Shown here piece after piece: positions 17,202 through 26,028 of a stretch of DNA of 64,000 nt. Source of the stretch: Anaerobacterium chartisolvens. GTDB lineage: Bacteria; Bacillota; Clostridia; Acetivibrionales; DSM-27016. How positions within the stretch are numbered: the first letter of the stretch is position 1; each line of letters begins with the position of its first letter. The position numbers were made by a program, and so were the translations under genes. Location: positions 22,456 through 86,455 of the forward strand of contig NZ_QPJT01000020.1 of the NCBI RefSeq assembly GCF_003337415.1, in the 5' to 3' direction. The notes beneath the pieces were generated by a model. The model made no database searches, was not told where the DNA came from, and was given only the letters and a program-made list of their open reading frames with translations.

Positions 17202-17447
17202 TTACTTCATATTTATTGTCTTTACCTGCACTCCTTCAAGGGCTCCCAGCTCTTCTGCCAGAGCCAGAATTTTGTCGCTCCTGTCCAGTATATTGAGGGT
17301 TATAAGTCCATGCTGCTTCTCACCCGGATCGTGAGTTCCTACTCTTGTCATTATGCTGTCTCCGTATTTGGTTAGAATCTCCTGCACTCTAGGTGCGGAC
17401 TGAGTCCTTTTATCCACCAGTACTCCCATTATGTTAAGACTTTTCAT
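17202..17447 (-). CDS. TM1266-like ACT-fold protein (putative iron-only hydrogenase system regulator family)
   Basis: 81 residues matching the small ACT-like family of Thermotoga TM1266 (VQEILTKYGDSIMTRVGTHDP, GLITLNILDRSDKILALAEELGALEGVQVKTINMK). The family is often annotated as an iron-only hydrogenase system regulator because members sit near hydrogenase maturation genes; no such gene is adjacent here. A GGAGG-type site precedes the ATG. It stands alone between the hom operon and the divergent oxidoreductase gene. Confidence 0.7.
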   Translation of the reverse strand: MKSLNIMGVLVDKRTQSAPRVQEILTKYGDSIMTRVGTHDPGEKQHGLITLNILDRSDKILALAEELGALEGVQVKTINMK

Positions 17448-17561
17448 TGTGATATCTTCCTCCTTAAAAATTTATTTTGTAATATGCTTATAATACCTAT
17501 ATTTGAAGTATTTATGCGAACGGTATAATACCCGATCTCCGGCAAATAATAATGTTTGGGA

Positions 17562-17581
17562 AACCGTCAATAAGTACGGTT
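17562..17581 (+). promoter_or_regulatory. Inverted repeat before the oxidoreductase gene
   Basis: AACCGT (17562-17567) and ACGGTT (17576-17581) form a perfect 6-bp dyad with an 8-nt centre, 34 nt before the ATG at 17616. It may be an operator or a weak hairpin. It lies in the 168-nt divergent spacer between the TM1266-like gene and the oxidoreductase. Confidence 0.35.
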
Positions 17582-17615
17582 AATATGCATATAAAACATA
17601 GAGAAGGAGAGCAAA

Positions 17616-18704
17616 ATGCAGAAAATACGTTTGGGCGTAATCGGCACAGGTCTGGCATGGGAGAGACTCCACTATCCCGCAATTCTTGAACTCAAGGACA
17701 AGTACGAAATTGCGGCGCTTTCAAACCGTACACTTAAGGATGCTCAGGAATTTGCCAAAAAAATAGGCCTTTCACCTGAAAATATTTATCAGGATTATAA
17801 GGAAATGCTTAAAAGGGATGATATTGACGCAGTAGACATACTTGTGCCCATAGAAATGAATTACGGTGTTTCTTGGGATGTTGCCGCGGCAGGAATAGAT
17901 TTTATCTGCGAGAAGCCTCTGGCAGCAAAGCTTGATGACGCAAAAAAATATGTTGAATTGTCTAAAAAGCATTCCCTTAAAATAATGATTGCCGAAAACT
18001 ACAGGTATAACGAAGAAAACAATATAATTCGCAGTATTATAGGCTCGGGCAAAATAGGGGACGTAATTTATTTCATAAGAAACAATATTACCTGCTTCCC
18101 CTGTGAAATGTCCAAGGATACCTTTGCAGGCACGGAATGGCGGCAGCACCCCAAATTTGCAGGAGGGGCGTTTTTGGATGCCGCACTCCATGATATCGCA
18201 GCAATGCGCCATATTTTTGGGGATATAGAATGTGTACAGGCTTTCGGGAAGCCCCAGCAGGAGGATTTTAACCCTTATGTTTCAGTAAATTCTAACATAC
18301 TTTTTAAAAACAGAATCACAGGGTATTTCAGCTACTTCCCCTCCGGCATGGAGCCTCAAAGACCACTAATAGGGTTCAGAATCTTTGGTACAAAGGGGGA
18401 AATATACCTTGAGGAAAAAAATTGCGGCACTATAAACGTAGCCTATAACAACGGGCAGTCAGAGCAGGTGCCCTACACTCCCGAGCGAGGCTATTACAAT
18501 GAGCTTATGAATTTTTACAATGCCTTTAACGGAAAGGAAGAAATACTGGTAACCCCCGAGGTTGAATTCGGGGATGTAAAAGCGGTGTTCAGCATAATGG
18601 AGTCGGTTTCAAAGCAAAGGCTGGTATATATTGAAGAAAATCAAAGCCGTAAGGACAAGCACTATATTGAAGGATGCGCCGATGTAAATTCCTACCTGCA
18701 GTAG
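17616..18704 (+). CDS. Gfo/Idh/MocA-family oxidoreductase
   Basis: 362 residues with the N-terminal Rossmann motif (LGVIGTGLAWERLHYPAI), the conserved EKPLAAKLDDAKK stretch containing the family Lys, and the C-terminal substrate domain (GGAFLDAALHDIAAMRHIFGDIECVQAFG) with the HDI catalytic region. Family members are NAD(P)-dependent dehydrogenases of sugars, inositol or related compounds; the substrate cannot be named from sequence. It starts with GAGAAGGAGAG upstream of the ATG and is transcribed alone, opposite to its left neighbours. Confidence 0.88.
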   Translation: MQKIRLGVIGTGLAWERLHYPAILELKDKYEIAALSNRTLKDAQEFAKKIGLSPENIYQDYKEMLKRDDIDAVDILVPIEMNYGVSWDVAAAGIDFICEKPLAAKLDDAKKYVELSKKHSLKIMIAENYRYNEENNIIRSIIGSGKIGDVIYFIRNNITCFPCEMSKDTFAGTEWRQHPKFAGGAFLDAALHDIAAMRHIFGDIECVQAFGKPQQEDFNPYVSVNSNILFKNRITGYFSYFPSGMEPQRPLIGFRIFGTKGEIYLEEKNCGTINVAYNNGQSEQVPYTPERGYYNELMNFYNAFNGKEEILVTPEVEFGDVKAVFSIMESVSKQRLVYIEENQSRKDKHYIEGCADVNSYLQ

Positions 18705-18732
18705 CAGGGGCAGACACACAGGTCTGCCCCTG
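18705..18732 (+). terminator. Strong hairpin directly after the oxidoreductase stop
   Basis: CAGGGGCAGAC (18705-18715), loop ACACAG, GTCTGCCCCTG (18722-18732): an 11-bp perfect stem beginning at the base after the stop codon. No T-run follows, so it may stabilise the 3' end instead of terminating by itself. The remaining 300 bases to the histidine kinase gene are AT-rich and hold only its promoter. Confidence 0.6.
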
Positions 18733-18927
18733 AATTAATATCCATTTATTTCTTAAAATACATATTTATCAACGTATTTGTATTCTTTATTCATTCTAAA
18801 GTTCTTATTGAATGTATAATTTTTCTTTAAATTACAAAAATATTTTTCTTTTGTATCTTTAAATTCTAGTTATGTCGAGAAAATTATGGTAATATTGTGA
18901 TAAAATAAAATAAACAGAAATTAGAAA

Positions 18928-18956
18928 ATGACATTAAATACCATACATGATAAAAT
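18928..18956 (+). promoter_or_regulatory. Probable promoter of the histidine kinase gene
   Basis: ATGACA (18928-18933), 17-bp spacer, TAAAAT (18951-18956), with a CATACAT/ATGTATG dyad around the -10 box. Only sequence resemblance supports it. Confidence 0.45.
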
Positions 18957-19033
18957 GTATGTGGAGGAGTAGTACAAGCTTTTAGATAAATTATAGGGAT
19001 TCAGATTTAAAATACAGGAAGAGGAATGATGTT

Positions 19034-20491
19034 ATGAAAAGCAATTCAATAACGTGGAAAATTTTTAGATATAACATGGCTGCAATCATTATGCTTATAG
19101 CATTGATAACAATAGTATTCAATATAGCAGCACGCGTATACATAGAAAACGATGCGGCAAGGCAGCTAAATACCATAGCTTTAAGAGCCGAGTATACGGC
19201 ACTACAAAAAGGATCTGATTTTTTCCCTGAGCAGGGTATGCTTTCACCTCCTCCGGGTTCTTCCGACAGTGCCTCAAAAGGCAATGACGATTTTTTTAAG
19301 TTTTATTTTATGCTGGATCGATCGCTAAAGCAGACACTCTCTGTTTTAAATGCGGATTACCTGTTATTTGATTCCGACAAAAATTTAATAAATTCCTCTT
19401 CCGAAGGATACTTTGATATCCCGGAGATCCTATTGGCCAAAATCATGCGCGAGCTTAACGATTCTTCCGTCTCAGATGACGGCAAACACCTGAAATTCGA
19501 CCTCTTAGGCACAGAATATATAGCTGTCGCAAAGCCTGTATCCCATAAAAACACCTTCGGGCTTGGATGGATAATAATATATTCAAGCCTTCAAAAGGTC
19601 AACCACCTGCAATATATGATAAATGCAATGTTATTGTCCATACTTATTTTGTCATCACTGGCCGTTGCTATTTTTTCATTTATTTCCGCAAAAAAAATAT
19701 CCGAGCCCTTTTTATATCTCAGCCGCCACATAGGCTCAATTGCCGAAAGGAACTTTGGCACTAAGATTAATGTGCCAATATACAGCGAGCTGGAGCAATT
19801 TATAAACAGCATAAATATAATGTCTGAAAAAATTGAGAAGTACGACAACGTTCAGAAAACCTTCCTGCAAAATGTGTCCCATGAATTCAGAACCCCCCTT
19901 ATGTCTATTCAAAGCTATGCGGAGGGAATAAAATACGATGTTGTGGAGGCCGGCACCGCAACAAATATTATAATAGATGAGTCAAAGCACCTGGCACATC
20001 TTGTAGATGATCTTATGTACCTATCACGGCTTGATACGCTTGAGGAGAATTACCACTTTACCAACTTGAATTTTAACGATTTAATAAACAACTGTATAGA
20101 GAGAATGAATGGAATAGCTATAAACAACAATATACAGATCCTCTGCGGTTGCAGCTCTGAAAAAGTAGAAATAATGGCGGATCACGAAAAGCTTTCGCGT
20201 GCAATTACAAATATAATAAGCAATTGCATAAGGTATGCCGGCAGTAAGGTGGAAATAGAGTTCAAAAGCACCGAGCACAGCAAATTAATTTTATTGATAT
20301 GGGACGACGGCCATGGGTTTGCATCTGAAGATCTCCCAAATATTTTTGAAAGATTTTATAAGGGTAAAAAGGGGAATTTCGGACTGGGGCTGGCAATAGC
20401 AAAAAATGTTATTGAAAAGCATAAAGGAAAGGTTACCGCCCAGAATTCCGAATCGGGGGCGTTATTTATAATAGAGCTGCCGCTGCTGTGA
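19034..20491 (+). CDS. Membrane sensor histidine kinase without an adjacent response regulator
   Basis: 485 residues. TM1 at about 14-34, an extracellular sensor to about 195, TM2 at about 197-219 (MLLSILILSSLAVAIFSFIS), HAMP linker to about 270, H-box with His283 (FLQNVSHEFRTPL), then N box (NIISNCIRYAG), G1 (WDDGHGFASEDLPNIFERFY) and G2 (GNFGLGLAIAK) of the ATPase domain. It should autophosphorylate on His283 in response to an external signal. No response regulator gene lies on either side, so it is an orphan kinase. It has its own upstream promoter-like region and downstream hairpins. Confidence 0.9.
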   Translation: MKSNSITWKIFRYNMAAIIMLIALITIVFNIAARVYIENDAARQLNTIALRAEYTALQKGSDFFPEQGMLSPPPGSSDSASKGNDDFFKFYFMLDRSLKQTLSVLNADYLLFDSDKNLINSSSEGYFDIPEILLAKIMRELNDSSVSDDGKHLKFDLLGTEYIAVAKPVSHKNTFGLGWIIIYSSLQKVNHLQYMINAMLLSILILSSLAVAIFSFISAKKISEPFLYLSRHIGSIAERNFGTKINVPIYSELEQFINSINIMSEKIEKYDNVQKTFLQNVSHEFRTPLMSIQSYAEGIKYDVVEAGTATNIIIDESKHLAHLVDDLMYLSRLDTLEENYHFTNLNFNDLINNCIERMNGIAINNNIQILCGCSSEKVEIMADHEKLSRAITNIISNCIRYAGSKVEIEFKSTEHSKLILLIWDDGHGFASEDLPNIFERFYKGKKGNFGLGLAIAKNVIEKHKGKVTAQNSESGALFIIELPLL

Positions 20492-20497
20492 TCACTT

Positions 20498-20516
20498 GAC
20501 GGAACCTTTTTCCGTC
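20498..20516 (+). terminator. Hairpin after the histidine kinase gene
   Basis: GACGGAA (20498-20504), CCTTT loop, TTCCGTC (20510-20516), beginning seven bases after the kinase stop. It is followed by a pyrimidine-rich stretch and probably ends the plus-strand transcript. Confidence 0.6.
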
Positions 20517-20532
20517 TTCGGCTTTCATTTTC

Positions 20533-20557
20533 AACTGTCCGATTTTTTCGGACAGTT
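20533..20557. terminator. Second hairpin between the convergent kinase and araM genes
   Basis: AACTGTCCGA (20533-20542) and TCGGACAGTT (20548-20557) form a 10-bp stem around five T. Convergent genes lie on both sides, so it may act in either direction, though neither side carries a long T-run. Confidence 0.55.
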
Positions 20558-20584
20558 TACTGCCCTCTGAATTAAGTTTAGATT

Positions 20585-21760
20585 TCAGTCCGCTCCATAG
20601 AATTTCTGCGTAAGCCTCAGAGCGGCATCCTCAAGAATTCCAAGCCTCTTTGCAAGGTGAAAAACAGTATATCTCGGCCTTATTTCCATGGCATGTATTA
20701 TGCTTTCTGTGAAGACCTCCTTTTTAATGCCCAGCTCAAAAGGATTGTCACAAGCCCCGATTCTCTTTAACAGGCCTCTGATTTCTTCGGGATCGGGTGA
20801 GTCTATTTCAAAATCAGCCTTATCCTTGACCATTTCATACAGATATGACACTATTACCGTGCCTACGCCTACCGAATTGCCGTGAAGAGGGTGCTCCTCC
20901 CCTCTTGCCAGAGCATTCATCTCCCAATAATGTGCCAGATGATGCTCCGCTCCCGAAGCCGGCCTGGAGCTTCCCACCAGTCCCATTGCAATTCCTGAAA
21001 GAATAAGCGCCTCTATCATATATCTTATGGAACTCTCATCCCGCTCTGCAATTCCGTCTATATTGCCCATGCACTTATCCATGGCATTTTTCACCAGACT
21101 TACACCAGTTTCGCAGTAATATTCATTGTTTACATCCTTTGAGAGCTTCCAGTCGGCCAGTGCCGTGTATTTGCCCAGTATGTCCCCAAACCCCGCGCAT
21201 ATCATTTCCCAAGGTGCATTTCTCATGGCTTTAAGATCGCACAGGATTGAAACAGGATACACCGCCTCATAGGTCTTTTTAAAGCCGTCTATTATAAGAG
21301 GCGATACTGTGGAAGCATATCCATCCATGGATGGAGCGGTTGCCGCTATCAAATAAGGTATCCCAAGCTTAAAGCTTATAATCCTTGCCAGATCATTTAC
21401 CGTCCCCGACCCTACCGCCACTATAAGGGAAACATCTCTGCCTATCTCCGTCACAAGCCTTCCAACGGCTCTTTCATCAGGAACAAGCGGATGAAGAGAT
21501 TCAAAAATATGTCCTCCCACTGGAAGCCCTTCTTTTTTTAAAGCCTCCCATATCCTTCTTCCCTTTACGGAATAGGTATTGTTATCGGCTATAACGAATA
21601 TCCTGCCTGTTTTATATTTCAGTGCGAGGCTCACCGCCTCTTTTGTTATATCCTGATCCACTATAATACTCCGGATGTCCACCGAGTGGCTTCTTCCGCA
21701 CGTGCATTCAAATGACAAATTCACCATTTCACTTACAGGCAAGCTTAATATGTTATCCAT
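20585..21760 (-). CDS. araM: sn-glycerol-1-phosphate dehydrogenase (AraM/EgsA type)
   Basis: 391 residues from ATG 21760, preceded by AAGGAA at a good distance; the longer frame into the Lon-like gene is not needed. Iron-alcohol-dehydrogenase-like fold: IVAVGSGTVNDLARIISFKLGIPY for NAD binding, and metal ligands in the GFGDILGKYTALADW, GAEHHLAHYWEM and HPLHGNSVGVGTV segments. Family members reduce dihydroxyacetone phosphate to glycerol-1-phosphate, the archaeal-type stereoisomer; in Bacillus it feeds archaeal-like ether lipid synthesis. No prenyltransferase (PcrB type) gene is in the window, so its product's fate is unknown here. Confidence 0.85.
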   Translation of the reverse strand: MDNILSLPVSEMVNLSFECTCGRSHSVDIRSIIVDQDITKEAVSLALKYKTGRIFVIADNNTYSVKGRRIWEALKKEGLPVGGHIFESLHPLVPDERAVGRLVTEIGRDVSLIVAVGSGTVNDLARIISFKLGIPYLIAATAPSMDGYASTVSPLIIDGFKKTYEAVYPVSILCDLKAMRNAPWEMICAGFGDILGKYTALADWKLSKDVNNEYYCETGVSLVKNAMDKCMGNIDGIAERDESSIRYMIEALILSGIAMGLVGSSRPASGAEHHLAHYWEMNALARGEEHPLHGNSVGVGTVIVSYLYEMVKDKADFEIDSPDPEEIRGLLKRIGACDNPFELGIKKEVFTESIIHAMEIRPRYTVFHLAKRLGILEDAALRLTQKFYGAD

Positions 21761-21803
21761 TGCAACATTTCCTTTTCTCTTATTTTTATAATACCGCCCA
21801 CCT

Positions 21804-24218
21804 CTACTTCTTGTCGTCCCTTCCAAAGCTTGAGACTGTTTTTGCAAACTTTTTAAGCTTTTCATATACCAGGTAATTTACAGTCCTTTGAGGATAGGTT
21901 CCATCCTGCCTCTTTTGTCCCGCCTTTACCCCTGTCAATATTTCTATTCCCTGATCTATCGTCTTAACAGGATATATATGAAAATTTCCATCCCTCACCG
22001 CCTCAATTACTTCATCACTCAGAACAAGGTTTTTTATGTTCTGATGGGGTATTATTACTCCCTGCTTTCCATTTAGCCCTCTTACCTTGCATAATTGAAA
22101 AAACCCCTCTATCTTATTGGTAACACCGCCTATGGGCTGTATTTCACCTTTCTGGTTTACAGACCCTGTTACGGCTATGTATTGCTTTATGGGAATCTCC
22201 GCGAGGCTGGAAATTATGGCGTACAGCTCGGCGCTTGACGCGCTGTCTCCGTCCACCCCGCTGTATAATTGCTCAAAACAGAGGCTTCCTGAAAGTGACA
22301 AAGGCATTTCCTGAGCATACTTCTGGCCTATATACCCGCTTAAAATAAGCACCCCCTTGGTATGAGAGGTTCCGCTCATTTCAATCTCTCTTTCTATATT
22401 TACAATTCCGCTCTCCCCTATATAAGTATTTGCCGTTATTCTGGACGGTTTTCCAAAGGAATAGTCCCCCATATCCAATATGGAAAGTCCGTTTATCTGT
22501 CCTATGACCTCACCGTCGGTGTCAATCATTATTGTACCATCCTCCAAAAGGGACAGCAGCTTTCTGTCATACTTATCGGAACGGTAATTCTTTTCCTGTA
22601 CGGCTTTTTTTACATGTCGGCCGCTTACAATACAGTCTCCCTCTATTTCTGCCCATGCACAGGACTCGCACAGTATTTCAACTATTTCATTAAACCTTGT
22701 GGACAGCTTGCTCTGATCCTCAACAAGCCTGGAGCTGTATTCAACCACTCCGGCAAGGCCGGTTTTGTCGAAATGCAGAGTCTCTTCCTTGTGGCAGAAG
22801 GAGCTTATAAACTGCACCAGCTTTATGATGTTCTCCCGACTTCTATCCATTTCCTCATCAAAATCAACCTTTATTTTAAAAAGCTTTTTAAAGTCCTCAT
22901 CATACTGGTACAGCAGCTGATACAGGTACTCGCTTCCTACAAGCACCACCTTGACGTTTATTGGTATCGGCTCAGGCTTTAAGGCTGAGACAGCGACAAG
23001 ACCCATCTGCTCCTTCATGTTTTCAATGTTTATTTGCTTTGTTCTTAGCACCCTTTTTAAGGCTTCCCATGACTGTACGTTATTTAAAACATCCTTTGCC
23101 TGTAAAATAAGATATCCTCCGTTAGCCTGATGAAACAGCCCTGCCTTTATCATGGTAAAATGAGTAGTCATTGTGCCAAACTCATTCTCATACTCAAGCT
23201 TTCCAAGAAGGTTGTAAAATGTGGGGTTAAAGTCTGCAATTACCGGGGCACCGTCAAGCTCACTGTTATCCACCAGCAGGTTGACCTTATACCTGTCCGT
23301 TACTGAATCGGTGCTGCTTTTCATCCACGGCACAATCAATTGCTGCTGCTCATAGGGCACATCCTCTTCCCTGAAGTCATCAAGGTTGGATAATATGTCC
23401 TCCTGAACATTTCCCAGATATTCCGATATCTTTTCATAATCTTTGTACTTTTCTTTAAGATCGTTTATATGCATTCCCACGGCATACAAAGCTATCTTGT
23501 TTTCCCATTCTGCGACCTTAGCTTCAGCGTCCCTTTCAACATTTCGGATTTTACGTATAATGTCCATAGTCTCTCTCTGTATGATATCCGATCTTTCGTT
23601 CAGCTCCAGCTTGGCATTTTCATCAAGCTCCCCATATTCCTTTTCACTGAGAGTCTTTCCCTCAACCACAGGCAAAAAGTATATTCCGGCATTTGTTGTC
23701 TTAACCTTGAAGCCATGCTTTGAGGCATCTTCATTAAGCTTGTCTATAAGCAGGCTCCTTTTGCCCTCATACTCTTTTTCAATGGAAGCCTTTTCCTTTT
23801 CATAATCCTCACTGTCAAATGCCTTTGATATCTCAAGCCTTAATATTTTAACAAACTCATCCATATCCTTTTGAAAAATTTTCCCCGTACCCGCTGGAAG
23901 GCTGATGGCCATAGGCTGATTGGGCTTGCCAAAATTAAACACATAGCACCAATCATCAGGAATCCTTTGCTGCAAGGCAATTTTTTTTATGTGGTTTTGG
24001 GCGTAGCTTGTTTTTCCTGTCCCCGTAGCTCCGGATAAATACAAATTGTATCCGCGTATTTTTACCCTAAGGCCGAATTCCATAGCCTGAACCGCTCTGT
24101 CCTGTCCTATTATTCCATGAAACGGCTCTACCTCAGAGGTATCGGAAAAATCAAATATTTCAGGATTACATTCGTTTCGCAGCATTCTATAATCCAATTC
24201 GTTTATCTCAGTTGACAT
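21804..24218 (-). CDS. Lon-like ATP-dependent protease (AAA_32 plus Lon proteolytic domain)
   Basis: 804 residues. Walker A GATGTGKT at 63-70 and an AAA module interrupted by a long charged helical insertion at about 150-290. C-terminal Lon protease domain with the catalytic Ser in GVDGDSASSAELYAIISSL and the Lys about 43 residues later in GGVTNKIEGFFQLCKVRG. This is the branch annotated as Lon-like or AAA_32 protease, distinct from canonical Lon because it lacks the N-terminal LAN domain. Its substrates are unknown. The downstream araM gene begins 43 nt after the stop, so they may share a transcript. Confidence 0.9.
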   Translation of the reverse strand: MSTEINELDYRMLRNECNPEIFDFSDTSEVEPFHGIIGQDRAVQAMEFGLRVKIRGYNLYLSGATGTGKTSYAQNHIKKIALQQRIPDDWCYVFNFGKPNQPMAISLPAGTGKIFQKDMDEFVKILRLEISKAFDSEDYEKEKASIEKEYEGKRSLLIDKLNEDASKHGFKVKTTNAGIYFLPVVEGKTLSEKEYGELDENAKLELNERSDIIQRETMDIIRKIRNVERDAEAKVAEWENKIALYAVGMHINDLKEKYKDYEKISEYLGNVQEDILSNLDDFREEDVPYEQQQLIVPWMKSSTDSVTDRYKVNLLVDNSELDGAPVIADFNPTFYNLLGKLEYENEFGTMTTHFTMIKAGLFHQANGGYLILQAKDVLNNVQSWEALKRVLRTKQINIENMKEQMGLVAVSALKPEPIPINVKVVLVGSEYLYQLLYQYDEDFKKLFKIKVDFDEEMDRSRENIIKLVQFISSFCHKEETLHFDKTGLAGVVEYSSRLVEDQSKLSTRFNEIVEILCESCAWAEIEGDCIVSGRHVKKAVQEKNYRSDKYDRKLLSLLEDGTIMIDTDGEVIGQINGLSILDMGDYSFGKPSRITANTYIGESGIVNIEREIEMSGTSHTKGVLILSGYIGQKYAQEMPLSLSGSLCFEQLYSGVDGDSASSAELYAIISSLAEIPIKQYIAVTGSVNQKGEIQPIGGVTNKIEGFFQLCKVRGLNGKQGVIIPHQNIKNLVLSDEVIEAVRDGNFHIYPVKTIDQGIEILTGVKAGQKRQDGTYPQRTVNYLVYEKLKKFAKTVSSFGRDDKK

Positions 24219-24373
24219 ATAGCTTTCCCCCCATAAATGGCAATAGAAATTTGCACATTATTAACCGGCTTAATAAATAAAAAGACCTTTATTTAAATAA
24301 TTTTTTAGAGATAATTTTATATATTCTATAATAATATGACAAAAACCTTTTTATATTCAATGTTTTTACAATT

Positions 24374-24820
24374 CTACCTTTTCCACATTATAACCGCGTC
24401 CTCACCGTTATCGGAATAATAGCCCTTCCTGCTTCCTTCGATAATAAAGCCGTATTTGCTGTAAAGCCTTTGAGCTATAATGTTGCTCCTTCTTACCTCA
24501 AGCGTTATGCTTAAAATCCCCTCATCATCCGCCGCTGAAAGCAGAGCCTCCAAAAGAAGGCCTCCCACTCCCGAACCCCGGAACTCGGGATGCACCGCAA
24601 TATTTGTAATATGACCTTCGTCAAAAATTTTCCACATACCCGCATAGCCTATAATTTTTCCGCCAATACCCGCCACAAAATACCTTGCAAATTTATTTTT
24701 GGCAACCTCCTCCGCAAAGGCATTTTTTGACCACGGAATTTTGAAGCTAAGGTGCTCTACAATCATTACATCGTTTATATGCTCTGAGGTCATGCGCATA
24801 ATGTTAATGTTATCCAGCAT
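24374..24820 (-). CDS. rimI: Ribosomal protein S18-alanine N-acetyltransferase RimI
   Basis: 148-residue GNAT enzyme (MRMTSEHINDVMIVEHLSFKIPWS, GYAGMWKIFDEGHITNIAVHPEFRGSGVGGLLLEAL). The R/GxGxG/A acetyl-CoA loop is RGSGVG. RimI acetylates the N-terminus of ribosomal protein S18 and is typically encoded with tsaB and tsaE, as here; the gene starts 9 nt after tsaB. The 155 nt downstream before the Lon-like gene hold nothing recognisable. Confidence 0.92.
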   Translation of the reverse strand: MLDNINIMRMTSEHINDVMIVEHLSFKIPWSKNAFAEEVAKNKFARYFVAGIGGKIIGYAGMWKIFDEGHITNIAVHPEFRGSGVGGLLLEALLSAADDEGILSITLEVRRSNIIAQRLYSKYGFIIEGSRKGYYSDNGEDAVIMWKR

Positions 24821-24829
24821 CTGAAGTCC

Positions 24830-25546
24830 TCATAGTTTCAATATGTGATTTTTTTCAAGCTCTCTTTCGGCCTGAGATTTCCTTAAATAAAATGGCAGCA
24901 TTGAAAAGCCGTCCTCCTTATCCGTACCCCCGCTTTTTTCAAATGCTATCTGAGCGACAGCCGAAGCCCTTTGAAGCAAAAGGCTCCCCGGAGCAAATGA
25001 GCATATCCCGTCCAGTTCGCTCTGCAAAAGCTCCCGGTGATTTTGAACCCCGTCCCCGGCGAAAATGACCTTTTGCTTCTTTTGCTTTATTATGTCTATA
25101 AGCTGGTAAACGGATATCCCCATGTAGTCTGCAATACGCTTTTGGCCGCCCTTCTCCCAGCAGTACAGTGAGGTGTATACCTGTAGATTCCGGGCATCCA
25201 TTATAGGACATATCACGGCTTCATTCATCGGTATATTATATGCAATAGCATCTAATGTAGGCACGCTTGCAACCGGCTTCCCCAATGAAAAGGCCATTGC
25301 CTTTATTGTAGTAACGCCTATCCTTAGGCCGGTAAACGACCCAGGTCCTATGGATGCGGCATATAAATCTATATCCTGCGGGCACAGCTCCAGGCTGTCC
25401 ATAAGCTCCTTTATCATAGGCATGAGCTTCTGAGAATGGGTCTTTTTATTGTTTACCAAATATTCTCCCAAAATTGTGCCGCTGTCCATTACCGCTGCCG
25501 CAGCCACAGAGGCTGAGGTATCAACAGCAAGTATCCTCACCTTCAC
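24830..25546 (-). CDS. tsaB: tRNA threonylcarbamoyladenosine biosynthesis protein TsaB
   Basis: 238 residues of the TsaB family: LAVDTSASVAAAAVMDSG and the inactive ASKHA-type core (AASIGPGSFTGLRIGVTTIKAMAFSLGKPVASVPTLDAIAYN). It dimerises with TsaD, encoded elsewhere, in making t6A37 of ANN-decoding tRNAs. It starts with GTG at 25546 in a 4-nt overlap with the tsaE stop, indicating coupled translation. Confidence 0.94.
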   Translation of the reverse strand: MKVRILAVDTSASVAAAAVMDSGTILGEYLVNNKKTHSQKLMPMIKELMDSLELCPQDIDLYAASIGPGSFTGLRIGVTTIKAMAFSLGKPVASVPTLDAIAYNIPMNEAVICPIMDARNLQVYTSLYCWEKGGQKRIADYMGISVYQLIDIIKQKKQKVIFAGDGVQNHRELLQSELDGICSFAPGSLLLQRASAVAQIAFEKSGGTDKEDGFSMLPFYLRKSQAERELEKNHILKL

Positions 25547-26028
25547 TTCACTCCCTTCAAAGCCTGCCTGTTCAGAGCATCTTCATAGCCCTGATATTTA
25601 GCTCCCCGGAACTCAACCTCTATTATTCTTGCGTTATCTCCCTCCGAAGGCTCCTTTGATATACGCACTGCTATATACTCCTCCGGAAGCACCTCCTGTA
25701 TAAGGTCTGCCCACTCTATTACCGAAATACCCTCTCCGCCTATATACTCCTCAAGGCCGATATCAAACATCTCCTCCGCGTCTGAGATTCTGTACACGTC
25801 GAAATGGTATAAGGGTATAGAGGAGTTATATTCGTTTACAATAGTAAAGGTAGGGCTTGTTATATACCCCTGTACTCCCGCTGCTCTTGCTATGCCATAG
25901 GTAAAGGCGGTTTTCCCTGCCCCGAGATCTCCTTTTAAGCAGACTAAATCTCCCGCTTTTAATAATTTCCCCAGAGACCATCCCACATCTTTTGTTTCCT
26001 GCTCTGAAAATGTTTTAAACCTCTTCAC
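25543..26028 (-). CDS. tsaE: tRNA threonylcarbamoyladenosine biosynthesis ATPase TsaE
   Basis: 161 residues from GTG 26028, which has GGAGG seven bases upstream; the ATG further up would read through the amidohydrolase gene. P-loop GDLGAGKTAF, then SPTFTIVNEY, PLYHFDVYRI and SVIEWADLI. TsaE drives the TsaBD complex by ATP binding and hydrolysis. It overlaps the amidohydrolase gene upstream by 14 nt and tsaB by 4 nt. Confidence 0.95.
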   Translation of the reverse strand: MKRFKTFSEQETKDVGWSLGKLLKAGDLVCLKGDLGAGKTAFTYGIARAAGVQGYITSPTFTIVNEYNSSIPLYHFDVYRISDAEEMFDIGLEEYIGGEGISVIEWADLIQEVLPEEYIAVRISKEPSEGDNARIIEVEFRGAKYQGYEDALNRQALKGVK

